64,000 nt of DNA from positions 372,001 to 436,000 of the forward strand of contig WIUZ02000009.1 of the NCBI GenBank assembly GCA_015956445.1, written 5' to 3'. This stretch comes from Thelephora terrestris. Taxonomy: Eukaryota; Basidiomycota; Agaricomycetes; Thelephorales; Thelephoraceae. Of the stretch, positions 1 through 10,914 are shown piece after piece. Position 1 is the first letter of the stretch. Each line of letters opens with the position of its first letter. A program made the position numbers and the translations under genes. Under the pieces are notes generated by a model, which saw only the letters and a list, made by a program, of their open reading frames with translations, searched no databases and was not told the origin of the DNA.

Positions 1-422
1 TGGAGGCAGGTGTACTCGAGACGCTTCCTCGACCCATCACGGCAACGCACCCAAACCACTTGAAACGTTCGACTATCTATTGACCTATACTAGCCCGCAA
101 CGTTTGGGAATGATCTAGGCTTCTGACGCGTCGGTTCCAGACCGTCTGTGACACACCCTCGATACCTGTCTCTTCCAATATGGTAAGTTTTGTGGCGCAA
201 TGCCGTATGGGATCCAGGTCTACGTTTACGCCTTCTCGGTGTTACTTATAGCTTAAAGTCGCACTTTTCTGTGTAAAAATCGTAGCTGCAATTTGGTTCA
301 AGGGGTGGAATCGCGAAGACCGCCTAAGTAGTGCATGCGCAATTTAGCCGATCGATCGAGCCGCGTGCAGTGATGAAATCAGACAAAAGTCCAAATAAAT
401 TTCTCGGGAAATTTGTGGAAGA

Positions 423-430
423 TATAAAAG
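423..430 (+). promoter_or_regulatory. TATA box of the inositol-phosphate synthase gene
   Basis: The sequence TATAAAAG lies 250 bp upstream of the start codon at 680 and is followed by a CT-rich leader. It is the only good TATA match upstream of this gene. It implies a 5' leader of roughly 220 nt. Confidence 0.5.
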
Positions 431-545
431 ACCGACTTCCGCCCTCCCCAATCCCCAGCATTCGCTCTCCGCTTCCACCTCCATCGTCTACGTCTCTGAC
501 CGCGCCTTGCGACAAAACAAAAACCCGTTCCCCCCCTTCCTTTGC

Positions 546-629
546 ATGTACTCCAACCAGCTCGGTAGTACTCACAACCCACACCGCGGAAGCAAGCACT
601 CCAGCCCAAGCCCTAGAGCAGGACATTAA
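546..629 (+). other. Possible upstream ORF (27 codons) in the INO1 leader
   Basis: An ATG at 546 opens a 27-codon frame that stops at 629, 50 bp before the main start at 680. It lies between the TATA box and the main ATG, so it would be in the mRNA leader unless spliced out. Its effect on translation is inferred; conservation was not tested. Confidence 0.3.
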
Positions 630-679
630 CACCCTTCCTCTTCGTCGTTGACTTTACCTCTTCTATCCGTAACCGAAAA

Positions 680-2390
680 ATGGCCCCTACCACTTCTTCC
701 GGTTACACCACCCCCGACAGCGAGCTGGAGTCCATCCTCCCTCTTCACCCGACAGCGGCTCGTCGCCCTCATCAAATCGTTGTCGAATCCGAGAATTCCA
801 GGTTCTCCGATGACTACATCATTTCAAAGTACACCGACCGTGGTGCTGATGTCGTCGTCGTCAACGGGCAATATATCGTGAAGCCCACAGCTCGCTCCTA
901 CGAGTTCCAGACCCAGCGCGAGGTCTCCAAGACTGGGTACGCATCTCAGCACGTCGATATATGCTATCAATTTTGTGCTGATATCCTTTGTTTCCACGTC
1001 CAGACTGATGATGGTCGGCATTGGAGGGAATAATGGCACGACTCTCGCCGCCACCGTCCTTGCCAACCGCCACAACGTTGTCTGGCACACAAAGTCTGGC
1101 ATTCAGCAGCCTAACTACATTGGATCTGTCCTCCGCGCCTCCACAATCCGTCTAGGTGTCGACCCTACCACCGGCAAAGACGTGAATGTCCCCCTCGGTG
1201 ACGTTTTGCCTATGGTCCACCCCAACGACCTCGTCCTCGGTGGATGGGATATTTCTGGCTTGCCGCTCGACAAGGCCATGGCTCGCGCTGAAGTTCTCCC
1301 TTGGGACCTCCAACGTCAACTCACTGGCCACATGGCCCACTTGGGCAAGCCCCTCCCCTCGATCTACTACCCAGACTTCATCGCCGCCAACCAGGAGGCC
1401 CGTGCGGATAACCTCATCCCCGGAAACGACAAGCAAGTCCACCTCGAAAGAATCCGTGCTGATATTCGCGAGTTCAGGTCCGCCAACGATTTAGACCGTA
1501 TCGTCGTTTTCTGGACCGCCAATACCGAGAGGTACAGCGACATCATTCCCGGAGTTAATGACACTGCAGACAACCTCTTGAAAGCGATCAAGAATTCCCA
1601 CTCCGAGGTTTCCCCTTCCACACTCTTCGCTGTGGCCGCTATCCTTGAGGGCGAGCCTTTCATCAACGGAGCTCCACAAAACACCTTCGTTCCTGGTGTC
1701 ATTGAGCTTGCGGAGCGTCATCGTGCCTTCATTAGTGGCGACGATCTCAAATCAGGGCAGACAAAGCTCAAGTCTGTCTTCGCCGAGTTCTTGGTAAACG
1801 CTGGCATCAAACCCCTCGCCATTTCCTCTTACAACCACCTCGGCAACAACGACGGACGCAATCTCTCCGCTGATGCCCAGTTCAAGTCTAAGGAGATCTC
1901 CAAGAGCAGCGTCGTCGACGACATGGTCGATGCCAACCGCCTACTCTACAAGCCTCCTGTTCCGGGAGCCAAGGGCGAGCACCCCGATCACATCGTTGTG
2001 ATCAAATACGTACCTGCCGTCGGTGATTCCAAGCGTGCGATCGACGAATACTACTCCGAGATCTTCTGCGGTGGCCGTTCTACCATCAACATCTTCAACG
2101 AGTGCGAGGACTCGCTCTTGGCTACTCCCCTGATCCTCGACCTCTCCATCCTGGCTGAGCTCTTGACTCGCGTCAAGTACAGGGATGTCACCGCGGGAGA
2201 GACCGAGTTTAACTCACTCTACTCAGTCCTCTCCCTGTTGAGCTACATGCTCAAGGCTCCTCTAGTCAAGCCCGGCACGGATGTGGTGAACAGCTTGGGA
2301 AGGCAGAGGAACGCACTCGAGACGTTCTTGAAGGCTTGCCTCGGATTGGAGGGTAGCACCGATTTGTTGTTGAAGTCCAGGATTTGGTAA
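680..2390 (+). CDS. INO1: myo-Inositol-1-phosphate synthase
   Basis: The enzyme converts glucose-6-phosphate to inositol-3-phosphate using NAD+; this is the committed cytosolic step of de novo inositol, hence phosphatidylinositol, synthesis. There are two exons, 680-936 and 1004-2390, joined by a 67-nt GT/AG intron, giving 547 aa (the yeast enzyme is 533 aa). The Rossmann loop G-x-G-G-N-N-G falls at about residues 91-97, immediately after the splice junction. The family signature SYNHLGNNDG and a Lys-rich catalytic region follow, and the C-terminus ends in KSRIW. The start at 680 has a good context (aaaaATGGCC) and the family-typical acidic N-terminus. It is a single intact copy with no sign of transfer. 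The family assignment is firm; the intron position rests on the frame and family alignment. Confidence 0.97.
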
Positions 2391-3593
2391 ATCGGCCTTG
2401 TGCCACGCGAACTAGGGTTGGAGGTTTTCAACAGCCACGATTCAAATTCAAATGTCGTCTCTTTACGTATCTCACCGAGCATTCAACTGCTCGCTTCTGT
2501 TTACTGCTTGATGTATTACTCTACTGAAATGCAACGTTCCAGATTTACACCGCGTGATTGTGAGGGTACACAAGGGATGCGCAACACGCAACTTTCCCTA
2601 GGGACCAATCCATCCTGGTGTCCGGGGTCCTTGATCTGGGCGATCGGGCGAAAAATGCAGGAGGTGATGGCTGTGACCAGAGTGCCCAGCGCGGTCTGCA
2701 GAGATGGTTTCGAGCAAACAACACTCCCATTCCTTATATCTCAACACGAGACAATTGACAATTCCTGGCGGAGCATGTACAGAAGCCTTTTCTAAGACGG
2801 AAGGGCGGTTTTCACCCCCCTCAGAGTCCTCAAGCCTCACCGCTTAACGATGGAGGGTTGTGTATCCTGGGATGCGCTCTCCCCGAGGCAGCTAGGACCC
2901 GCGGCCGCCGAGACAGCCAAACACCAACGAATGCTTCAGCCCGATCCCGGTTCCCGGTTCCTTGCACTCACTCTTTGATCTCGGACTCCGCTTCAGCGTG
3001 CGAACCTCGCGATATTACGAACGCTCTTCACCCCACTTGCAGAAAAGCCACGTTTTGTACGCGCGTTGAACCTCGGCTGCCGTTTCTCATTCAGTCACAC
3101 AAAAGGGTGACGCTAGCTCCTGACAAAGTAAGTTAGCGAGCTGTCGGCGAGTATCCAATGGGTGATTGAGTGACAATCCGCAGGGTTTACATTTGGTGCA
3201 CACGAATCAGGGACAAACTTTCATGAGGAGCCAGTCAAGGCCCAGACCATTGTATCGGAATATCGTCGGTAAACCCCATTTTGTATCCATAAAATGTGAT
3301 GACTTCATCAGAAACACTGCCTGGTGGGGGTCTGGCGGGACTTTCTCCTCGACCGTTTTTGATCCCCACATGTGTAGGTTCCTCGTTCGGTGCTCCATCT
3401 ATATGGTTCCACTCATAAACTTCCAAAGACCGCGCGCGAATGAATGAATGTGGTTACAATTTACCTCCGAGCCAGTTTGATCACTCAGGAGGCCTCTGTA
3501 CCTCGCATCATCGTGGTCAGTCCTCACGCCAAAACTCACTGTTTGTTCATGATTACTCCAACAGATAACGTCTAGTTATCTGCCATCAAATCC
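2391..3593. other. Intergenic region with a dispersed repeat copy
   Basis: No gene is supported here. About 2990-3140 resembles 15580-15690 upstream of the third membrane-protein unit (shared core around CCACGTTTTGT and CGCTGAACCTC). It is therefore an outlying, diverged copy of a module otherwise found in the tandem array at 10-18 kb. Short frames in this stretch look random. Confidence 0.5.
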
Positions 3594-3594
3594 C

Positions 3595-3616
3595 TGCTAC
3601 ATCAGCAAATGAGGCA
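3595..3616 (+). repeat. Left terminal inverted repeat of the Plavaka element
   Basis: About 18 of 22 positions pair with the reverse complement of 10100-10121. The first two bases deviate from CACTA. Confidence 0.7.
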
Positions 3617-3778
3617 TTGTATTATTCTGTTTTATTTTCATTGTTTGAACTTGTCCGAGTTATTTGAACTTATTTAGACCTCCTTTTTTTACAATCGCCG
3701 CTCGTCGAGTTCGCCCAAATAAGATGTGTGACAATCAAGAAAATAATAATCGGAGGCAATTGCAAAAACAACAGGGCG

Positions 3779-6700
3779 CTAATACAGGGTTTTGAAGGCG
3801 TGGTAGTCTATGTATTTATTCAGATAGAAACCCTTGAATACATCGAGCGTGTTAGTAAAGTTGATCTCCCTTGGGATGGGAGTATTGTCCTTGAAGACCG
3901 GCAATAGATGCGCGCCGCGGATGATGGAGTCGAGGTGGATAACGGACATGATTCTGGAATCATCTGGGCTGTAGTCCGGTTCAAAGATCCAGAGACCGTT
4001 GTCGGGGTCCGGTTCAGTGAATGTCTTGCAAAATTCATGAACAAGGGCGCATTGATACATTTCATCCTTAAGGGCAAACGAGAACAAGAGATGCACCCTC
4101 GCAACATTGAGACCCCTCACCCCAGCCAGGTCTGAGCCGGTGACAAGAAGGACACAATCGCGGCGGGGTGCCGTGATACCGCTCGTCTGCCACCTTGTGG
4201 TGGACCGGATGGTTTCGTGGTATAGTCCCTCGATACCGGAAATGTTGCTTGGGGCGCAGAAAACGGCTTTGGCGGAATTGAAGACAGATAAATCCTTGAC
4301 GTACTCGAGGGATGGACAGGAGGAGAGGGGAGGGGTTCCGTCGAACGTGGGGTTCTCTTGGTAAAACAAAAAACGCCGGACAAGAGCCTCGAGATTTTCC
4401 TGCTTGATGTGTCGGCCAAGCTCCTGGAACGAGATCAGAGGGTATCCGCGTGCTGTGTTGTCCGTCAGCAATGTTGTTAGGCATGAACAGGAAGGTATTT
4501 TTACCTCGTTTATGTGCAAGAGTGACCTCGCTGAACACGGATGGACCATCCACCGGACCTGTCTCTTCTCCGTCCTCATCGGCGTCGAGGTCTCGGCCAT
4601 GTTCATCGTTATCGTGCAGATCTGAATCCTCCGTGTCGTCATCGCTAGTATCTTCAGAGAGGTCGCGAAGCTTCTCGAGCGCCTCACCGAGACAGGTGCC
4701 GTTGAGCATGCCACGGGATGAGAAGTCTACCCTTGCGGCAGCGAGTTTGTCGTTCCGACTGTTGGTGGTTAGCATTTGGCCGAGAGCTTCGTAGTGATTG
4801 GACTGGCGCCATGGCTTCTTGACAGCGCTGATATGCTTCGACTCGGTGATTGACGACGACAGCCCGTTTGGAGCTCCAAACTTTTCGATGTGGTGACGGT
4901 AATGGACAAGGGCATGTTGGCGGGGAAGCGAAAATCCGGTTGGACGTACACCGCTCTCTTGAAAAATCTTGCGGTGGTGGTGGAACTTGGCAAGATTGTG
5001 ATCGAGGGCGTTGAGCGAGCTTTGAGTGATGGTGTCCAGACGTGCGATGTAACAGAACTCTAAGAAGGCTGTGATGGTCTTGATGATGTCGATGGGTACG
5101 ATGCCTTCAAGTGAAGTAACGAAGACCTGGTTGGAAGTCAGTTGAAATCTTTGTCGAGTATCGACGTACTGACCTTCATGAATGCTTTGGAATCATTTCC
5201 AGTCCACTGTTGGAAATTTCGTCCTTGTTTGAATCTGCGGAGGCCGGGGAACAAGGGAGTTATTGCGATTCTGAGAGGGGGGCGAGGAACATGAACCAGG
5301 GAATTAATTAGAGATTGATTGAAGCAGACCTTCGATCAATCTCATCGAGCATTTCTGCACCCCGAGCGTGACCATTCTGTATGTTAAGGTAGGTCTCAAC
5401 CCACGAAACGAGGTGGTCCTTGTAGGTCCCTTTGATCGCTTGGTGGAGGAGGTCTGGCGTAAGAAGCTCGTAGATATCTGCACGTGGAAATTTTGTAGTG
5501 AACGGCTGGTGTCGACAGTCAGTTTATATTCGGAGGCAGGTGGTGGAGTGCAACATACGAGGAAGTTAGGGACAATCCCATAGCCAAACCATAGGGTATC
5601 CTCATCCTCTGTTTCAGAGAGTTCCAAGAGCTGTCGGAGTGTGCGAAGCACAGCGGGTGAGCCGTCAAGGTCCGCGGGGTTAGCAGTGCACCTAAGGGAG
5701 GGAGTGTCGATTTTAGTCCAACGCCCGGGGTAAAAAAGGGATTACGAACGTGACGCACCATCCATATACAGTTCCAGCAGCAGTAGATTGCTCAGGGTAG
5801 TCCGCAATGTACGGGCCAAAGCCGTAGATTGCACGACGAAAATGGTGGTCGGCACATTGGACAACATCCCATTTGGTCATATAATTTTTGATGGAGTCGT
5901 TGATCACGACAAGGCTGCCATGGAAGAGACGGCGGCGGAAGTCGCGGAAGAGGCTGTTCTTTGTGTCCTCACGTGAACCTGTGGGCCGGGTCAAACTGGG
6001 ATGATGAAAAATAGAATGAAACTACCTTTAGGAATCGGAAGGAATCCGATGAGGACAAGTGCATGCTTGTGTGCTTGCCGAATGCGGTTGTGGACATTCC
6101 CGACCGAAAGATAAATTGGGTGATATTCGTGTTGACCGGTCGCGACCGAAACGGTCGTTTTGTCGGTGCTGAGCATGATGGGAACGAACATGGATCCGTG
6201 TGTTGTGGGATCTGTCGCAATAATATCCTGTATGTTAATTGTCAGCGGGTGGTAGGCGTGCGATGACATTGGCCTACGCATTGTTCCCATGCCCAGTCTC
6301 CACTCATAAAGTCTTTATATTGTCGTTCCCCGTCTTGAAAGTCCTGGTGGGGCGCATAGTCGATACCTGAGGTAAACTCGGGGTTTGCAAGGATGTGGTG
6401 GATGACCTTTCTCGGGTCGCGATACCATATCGGGTACTTTTTCCTCATCCACTCTGGTACCGGTCCATCTTCAGGAAGAAGCCACTGATATTGCGCAGTG
6501 TATGACCTCCACGGAATGTTTCCCAGTCCGATCGCGTCGATCTGAGAATGGAGGTCTTGATGTGAGGTGATGGGGGGGACGTCGTTATGGGGGACTAGTG
6601 TGGCGCTCCAGATATCAAGTAGGTCATTTATAATGGTCTGTGAGAGATGGGCTTTGAGATATAGAATCTCCGCGAGCTCAAATCCGGCTCGAGATGTGAA

Positions 6701-6998
6701 TGGGGTCCAATCATCTTCTGACTTGGGTGGTTGTGGTGCTGGCGGCATCCCCAATGGGAGAAACGAGCCGCGATGGTCACAAGGGGACCCTTTTAGGAGT
6801 TTGTGAGCATAGGAATAGGTGAATAATTTGAAACATACCATTGATCACCGGATGATACTCGCGATGGAGGTTTCGAGGTGGGTTTCCAAGCCGAGGGAGT
6901 GGGCGATGGACAAAGTTGTGTTGGACCAACCCGCGCAGAGACTTACAGACCTTGCCACATTCAGAGCAAGGAAAGAGAGAGGGACGGCCAGTTGCCAT
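3779..6998 (-). CDS. Plavaka transposase, 931 aa, nine exons
   Basis: This is the transposase of the Plavaka family (CACTA-related DDE transposases of mushrooms), which cuts and joins element ends in the nucleus. Exons run 6998-6839, 6789-6278, 6227-6026, 5978-5759, 5691-5559, 5505-5330, 5270-5174, 5126-4505 and 4452-3779. The joined frame is open for 931 codons. A C2H2 zinc finger (Cys11, Cys14, His27, His31) begins the protein. Family-conserved blocks follow in order: DDWTPF, DWAWEQ, LSTDKTTVSVATGQ, GPYIADYPEQ, FPRADIYELL, SITESKHI, ARVHLLFSF, HLDSIIRGAHLLPVF and YLNKYIDYHA. Asp246, Asp351 and Glu595 are my best guess for the catalytic triad, by position. An acidic Asp/Glu-rich stretch lies near residues 650-690. 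The start was chosen directly before the zinc finger because upstream ATGs are out of frame. All introns are 45-70 nt. Confidence 0.9.
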
Positions 6999-7898
6999 CG
7001 AGGCAGACCAGGCACGAGCGTGAGGGGAGGGGAGGTGGGAAGACTCGGGAAGAGCGACGTGGCAAGGGACCTGGTCGCGGCGTGGGACTTCGTCGAAAAA
7101 CCTGAGTGCCGAGCCATTGTGCGCTGATGCCACAACTTCTCTCATCCCCCTTCCCTCCCCCTCCAGTCGTTGCACCCTATCGTCACTCTCGCCCTCCTGC
7201 CTCTCTGTTGCCTTCTTCTCTATTTCTACGTGATTTCCAAGTTACAAGAGGCAGCTCGAAGCCTGTGACTTGGCGCTAGGTTTTCTGGCCCACCCGATGG
7301 TGTCTGCACCCGCTCTCTCAACGCCAATCGCATCGACTGCTTCGATGCCATCCACCCCGATTCCCTTTACACTGGTTGTGCTTACTCTCCCGTTACCAGC
7401 CGCATCAGTTCTCACCATGCCGACTGGTCCAGCTCTTCCGATGTCACTCGCCTCGCTTTTTTCGATGCCGCCTGATTCAAATTCTTCAACTTCGACTACA
7501 CCCTTCACACCTCTCAACCAGTCAGACTGTAGGAGAAGCACTGAGATCCTACCCTCACACGCAATCACTCCCAGCACATTCCCGGCCCCCGAGGAAGGGA
7601 AGGAAGTGCCCACGGTGCTCCGATGCCAACTTCTTTGTGTCCGGGCACATGACTTCCAGTATAAATTGGACTGTGTTTTTCCACCTTGTTCCCTCTCACC
7701 CCTCTCACTTCACTCGTTTATTTACCCCGTTCCTCATCTTGTTTGCCTCGTTCTCCATCTCATTTCCCTCGTTCTCCATCCCGTTTGCCTCGTTCTTCAT
7801 CCCACTTGCCTCGTTCTTCATCTCGTTCATCTCGCCCTTCATCTCATCCATTTAACTACTCTCGTTTCTTACTTCCCTCTTCAAGCTCATTCTCCACT
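6999..7898. promoter_or_regulatory. Divergent intergenic region between transposase and accessory gene
   Basis: This 0.9-kb region separates the two start codons. It contains a CT-rich tract of imperfect repeats around TCTCCATC/CGTTC at 7730-7860, just upstream of the accessory start. It presumably holds both promoters. Overlapping long frames here are products of the low-complexity composition. Confidence 0.4.
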
Positions 7899-9799
7899 AT
7901 GGTTAGCACCCGCATAAAGAACAAGGACGCCCGCCCGGGTGCGCCTGTGATGACCGAGGCGGCAAAGATCAAGGCCGGTATCCCATCTGCGAAGCGTCAA
8001 AGCAAGAAACCATCAAAGGCTGAGCAAATCCGTATACTCGAAGCACGAATAGCTGCCTTCGAGAACCCGGATGATGATGACACCATGCCTATTTCACAGG
8101 AGCCACTGGTAAGTCCTTTGTTATCTTTTTTTCCCCTCGCTGACCTCTTTGGTGACTTAGTTTACAAGGGACAGTAGTCCTGAGGACGTTGACAGGCTAG
8201 TCACCGGCTCTGAAGCCCCAACCGAGCTAGACTCCGAGGAGTACACGATCGTAGGTGGGAAAAGGATCCCCTCAAGCTCCTATGACCCTCGGTATGTTAA
8301 TCTGAGCGTTCATTGACTACGGCCTAAAGTTTCTTCTTATCCAGGGCTCTTAAGCGGACAAAAGCATACACCTCGTTCAACGACATTCGTCCAACAATCC
8401 GCAACAAGCCATCCGGCCTTGTTGGAAACTGGTCTCAGGTGCTTACGAAGGCGGGTTCACCTCTCCACCGGTCGCCCAGCTCAACACTCTCGACGCCATC
8501 ATCATCATCTCAGGTGCTCAGTCCATCAGTTTCGACGTCTTGGGAACAAGACACATTTCCGATGATGTCAAACACGGGTCCTGTCATCCCTGTGTGGGAT
8601 GCTGCCACTCCCTTCACAAACACGGGTCCTGCCATCCCTGCGTGGGATGCCGCCACTCCTTTCATCGGTCAGACACCTTTCCCGTTCCAGTTCAACATGC
8701 AGCAATATCCCCAAGCAACCTCCACCCCTCAGACAGTAGGACCCTTCCCCCCAGCTCAGATCTACTCGTTACCAAGGAGGCACAAAGATGGAAAAGGCAA
8801 ATTACAGATTCCTGGGCAGGGGGCTCTACCACACGGCATCAAAATTGAGTTCCGAAACACATTCATTCGACATATCATGAGGCTTGTTTGTTCGGACACA
8901 ACACCATGGACCAACCCTCTTCTTCCTTTCTACCAGCAAGAGTTTGCCGCTATATACCCAGGCCTCCCGTACCAAATTCATGCAAACGATGCAGTCGTTC
9001 TCTCGGCAAGTATCTCAAGCAAGTCGAGCATATCCATCTTCTTATGTTTTTATTCCACAGACCAATCGTGATCTTGGTGTGCTCCGGAACCACATTGGTG
9101 CTGAAGGTTTCGACGAAGTCGTCAAGTCCCTCGCTGTCCAGTTCTCCAAGCGAACATTAAACTCGAAGGCGGCAAAAGCAGCTTACATCAACACCCTCCT
9201 CAATTCCTCTCAACGTCCATTCATCTGGGAATACTTCCGCCCTGGCACCATTGAGATTCCTCGAGGCGAAGAGACATACTACGACGAGGTGAGTACTCTT
9301 CTACCCTTCATATCAAATTACCACTAATATTTCAATAACAACAGAAACGCCGGGGCCGGTTCCAATCTATCCCAGTCCTTCGTGCTTTCCTGAAGTATTA
9401 CACATTTCATGGCATTCGGGCACGACTCCCATCTGAAGATGCTGGTCGACCCATTGGTGCGCTCGCACTCGCAGCTGCTGCTGTAAGTCCCCCTCCCATC
9501 CTAACTACGTCACACTCACCTTTTCTCAGGTTGAACGCGGGTACTATTTACACCGCTTTGGTGAACTTTCCTCGACCACCAACAAGTTCTCTTCTACCAA
9601 CTGGATCAATGCCACCAACAGGTACCTCGGTATGATTGCGAAACTCACCGATGGTGATTGGGATGAGATATTCGTGGCTCTTTACCAGGTCCAGGAGTCC
9701 CACACCCATGAGGCCCAGGTTGAGGCAGGAGTGGACATAGAGGAAGAAGAGTATGAATCGTTGCTTCCAGATGATCCCCCGACCCCGCCCCCCAGCTAG
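7899..9799 (+). CDS. Accessory protein of the Plavaka element, 545 aa, function unknown
   Basis: Six exons (7899-8108, 8161-8291, 8345-9005, 9061-9288, 9345-9482, 9530-9799) join into an open frame of 545 codons. The N-terminus is basic (SAKRQSKKPSKAEQ) and runs into a short predicted coiled coil (QIRILEARIAAFE). The middle is Ser/Pro/Thr-rich with two near-identical direct repeats (about PVIPVWDAATPF). The C-terminal 250 residues form a helix-rich globular domain beginning near IKIEFRNTFIRHIMRLV; the tail is acidic and Pro-rich. No known domain was recognised. The fourth junction uses a GC/AG intron (9006-9060, donor GCAAGT). The gene lies inside the element's terminal repeats and is transcribed away from the transposase, so a role in transposition, such as DNA binding or regulation, is inferred from position only. 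Confidence 0.8.
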
Positions 9800-10099
9800 T
9801 CCTGCGCAGCTACAGATCAATCTAGATACCCTGTTCCTAGTTGCCCTTACCTAAAAGCCAGTTGCCGAACAATTATTTCTCGTTTCTGTTATCAATTACC
9901 TCCCTCGTTATCCCTACCTTAACCACATTTTAGTTTGACTTTAATCGATCTTATTTCCACCGCGTAATCCGTCCGAAAAATAAGCTGTCGAACATACAGA
10001 ATATGTGGCAATATTATATAAAATTCGGACCTACATTATATAACTTGGTTATTTGTGCTTATCTGCAAAATAAGCACTGTAAACCGTGAAACAAGTTCC

Positions 10100-10121
10100 T
10101 TGCCACGTTTGCTGATGTAGT
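10100..10121 (-). repeat. Right terminal inverted repeat of the Plavaka element
   Basis: Read inwards it is CACTACATCAGCAAACGTGG, with the canonical CACTA start. A small palindrome GTGCTTAT...ATAAGCAC lies just inside at about 10054-10076. Confidence 0.75.
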
Positions 10122-10914
10122 GGCACCCTTCTGTAACCGATGTACTCATTGTTTAATCTTCCCCCATGGACGGTCGCTCATTCAATGCCAAATTTTTTTA
10201 GCATATCAATTCATAAGTACTTCTACTCTCGCAACCGCGCCTCGTGAAATCTATGCTAACCCATGCCGAATATATGGCAGATGCTTCCATTCATCACTTC
10301 AACACAACGCCACCAATTCATCTCCGTTCCTGTGAGCCATTTCAGCTCACCCCTGACAAGCTTTCTCGCACGAGTGTTATCTAATCCCCGGCTGACACGG
10401 GTAGGCAAAAGCGAGCTGAGCCATCACCGTTGATCTTTTTATTGAAGCACGTTGTCTGTCACCGCGTCAAGGCTGTGCGTGGTCGATCGCGCTTTGTCAC
10501 TGACTCGTTGGTTTTCTTTTGTGTATTGAAGGATTGTAGGCGGCCGCGGTTGCGTTACTCGTGTTTCTGTATAGTACTGACGACGGGTCACGGTATTGCA
10601 GGTTCCTCACCCGCAAGTGGAACACAGGTGACCGCTCATCTGCATCAGCACCCAGATATCCACCTTTCCCCCGATGGTTGGTTCCGGAGTTCCTGTTAGC
10701 CCGACACCGAACGAACGCTCCCACTGACGCTCCCTAACATGCGAGTTTCACGTCATATGGCCGTGCAAGTTCCGTATTTTGGGTTCTCCTGCAATTTTTC
10801 AAGCCGATGATTGGCAGTTATTTGTGTGCACCAGGCTCCCCCGTCCTCCACTCTCAATATATTGGGAGGACTCATCTTTCCAACCCCATTCCCCTTCCCT
10901 ATTCCCCCTGGCGA
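10122..10914. repeat. Upstream module of tandem unit A
   Basis: No gene is supported. The stretch matches the regions upstream of the other two units: 10250-10325 matches about 15770-15840 (shared GGCAGATGCTTCCATTCATC), 10340-10440 matches 15860-15950, and 10480-10560 matches 12585-12660 and 16005-16075. These conserved modules were duplicated along with the genes. Confidence 0.6.

Larger units (their letters stand above)
3595..10121. mobile_element. Plavaka-clade (CACTA/CMC-type) DNA transposon, apparently complete
   Basis: Imperfect inverted repeats bound a 6.5-kb segment. On the right, read inwards, the end is CACTACATCAGCAAACGTGG (ending at 10121); on the left it is TGCTACATCAGCAAATGAGG (from 3595). 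The right end carries the CACTA hallmark and the left has two changes in it. Inside are a nine-exon transposase on the minus strand and a six-exon accessory gene on the plus strand, sharing a divergent intergenic region at about 7.0-7.9 kb. Short CTTATTT-type motifs recur near both ends. Both reading frames are uninterrupted, so the element looks young and potentially autonomous. The exact target-site duplication could not be fixed by eye. Confidence 0.85.

Noticed and set aside
180-188. ATG directly followed by GTAAGT at the left edge
   Set aside because: It could be a one-codon first exon, but nothing downstream is supported as its partner.
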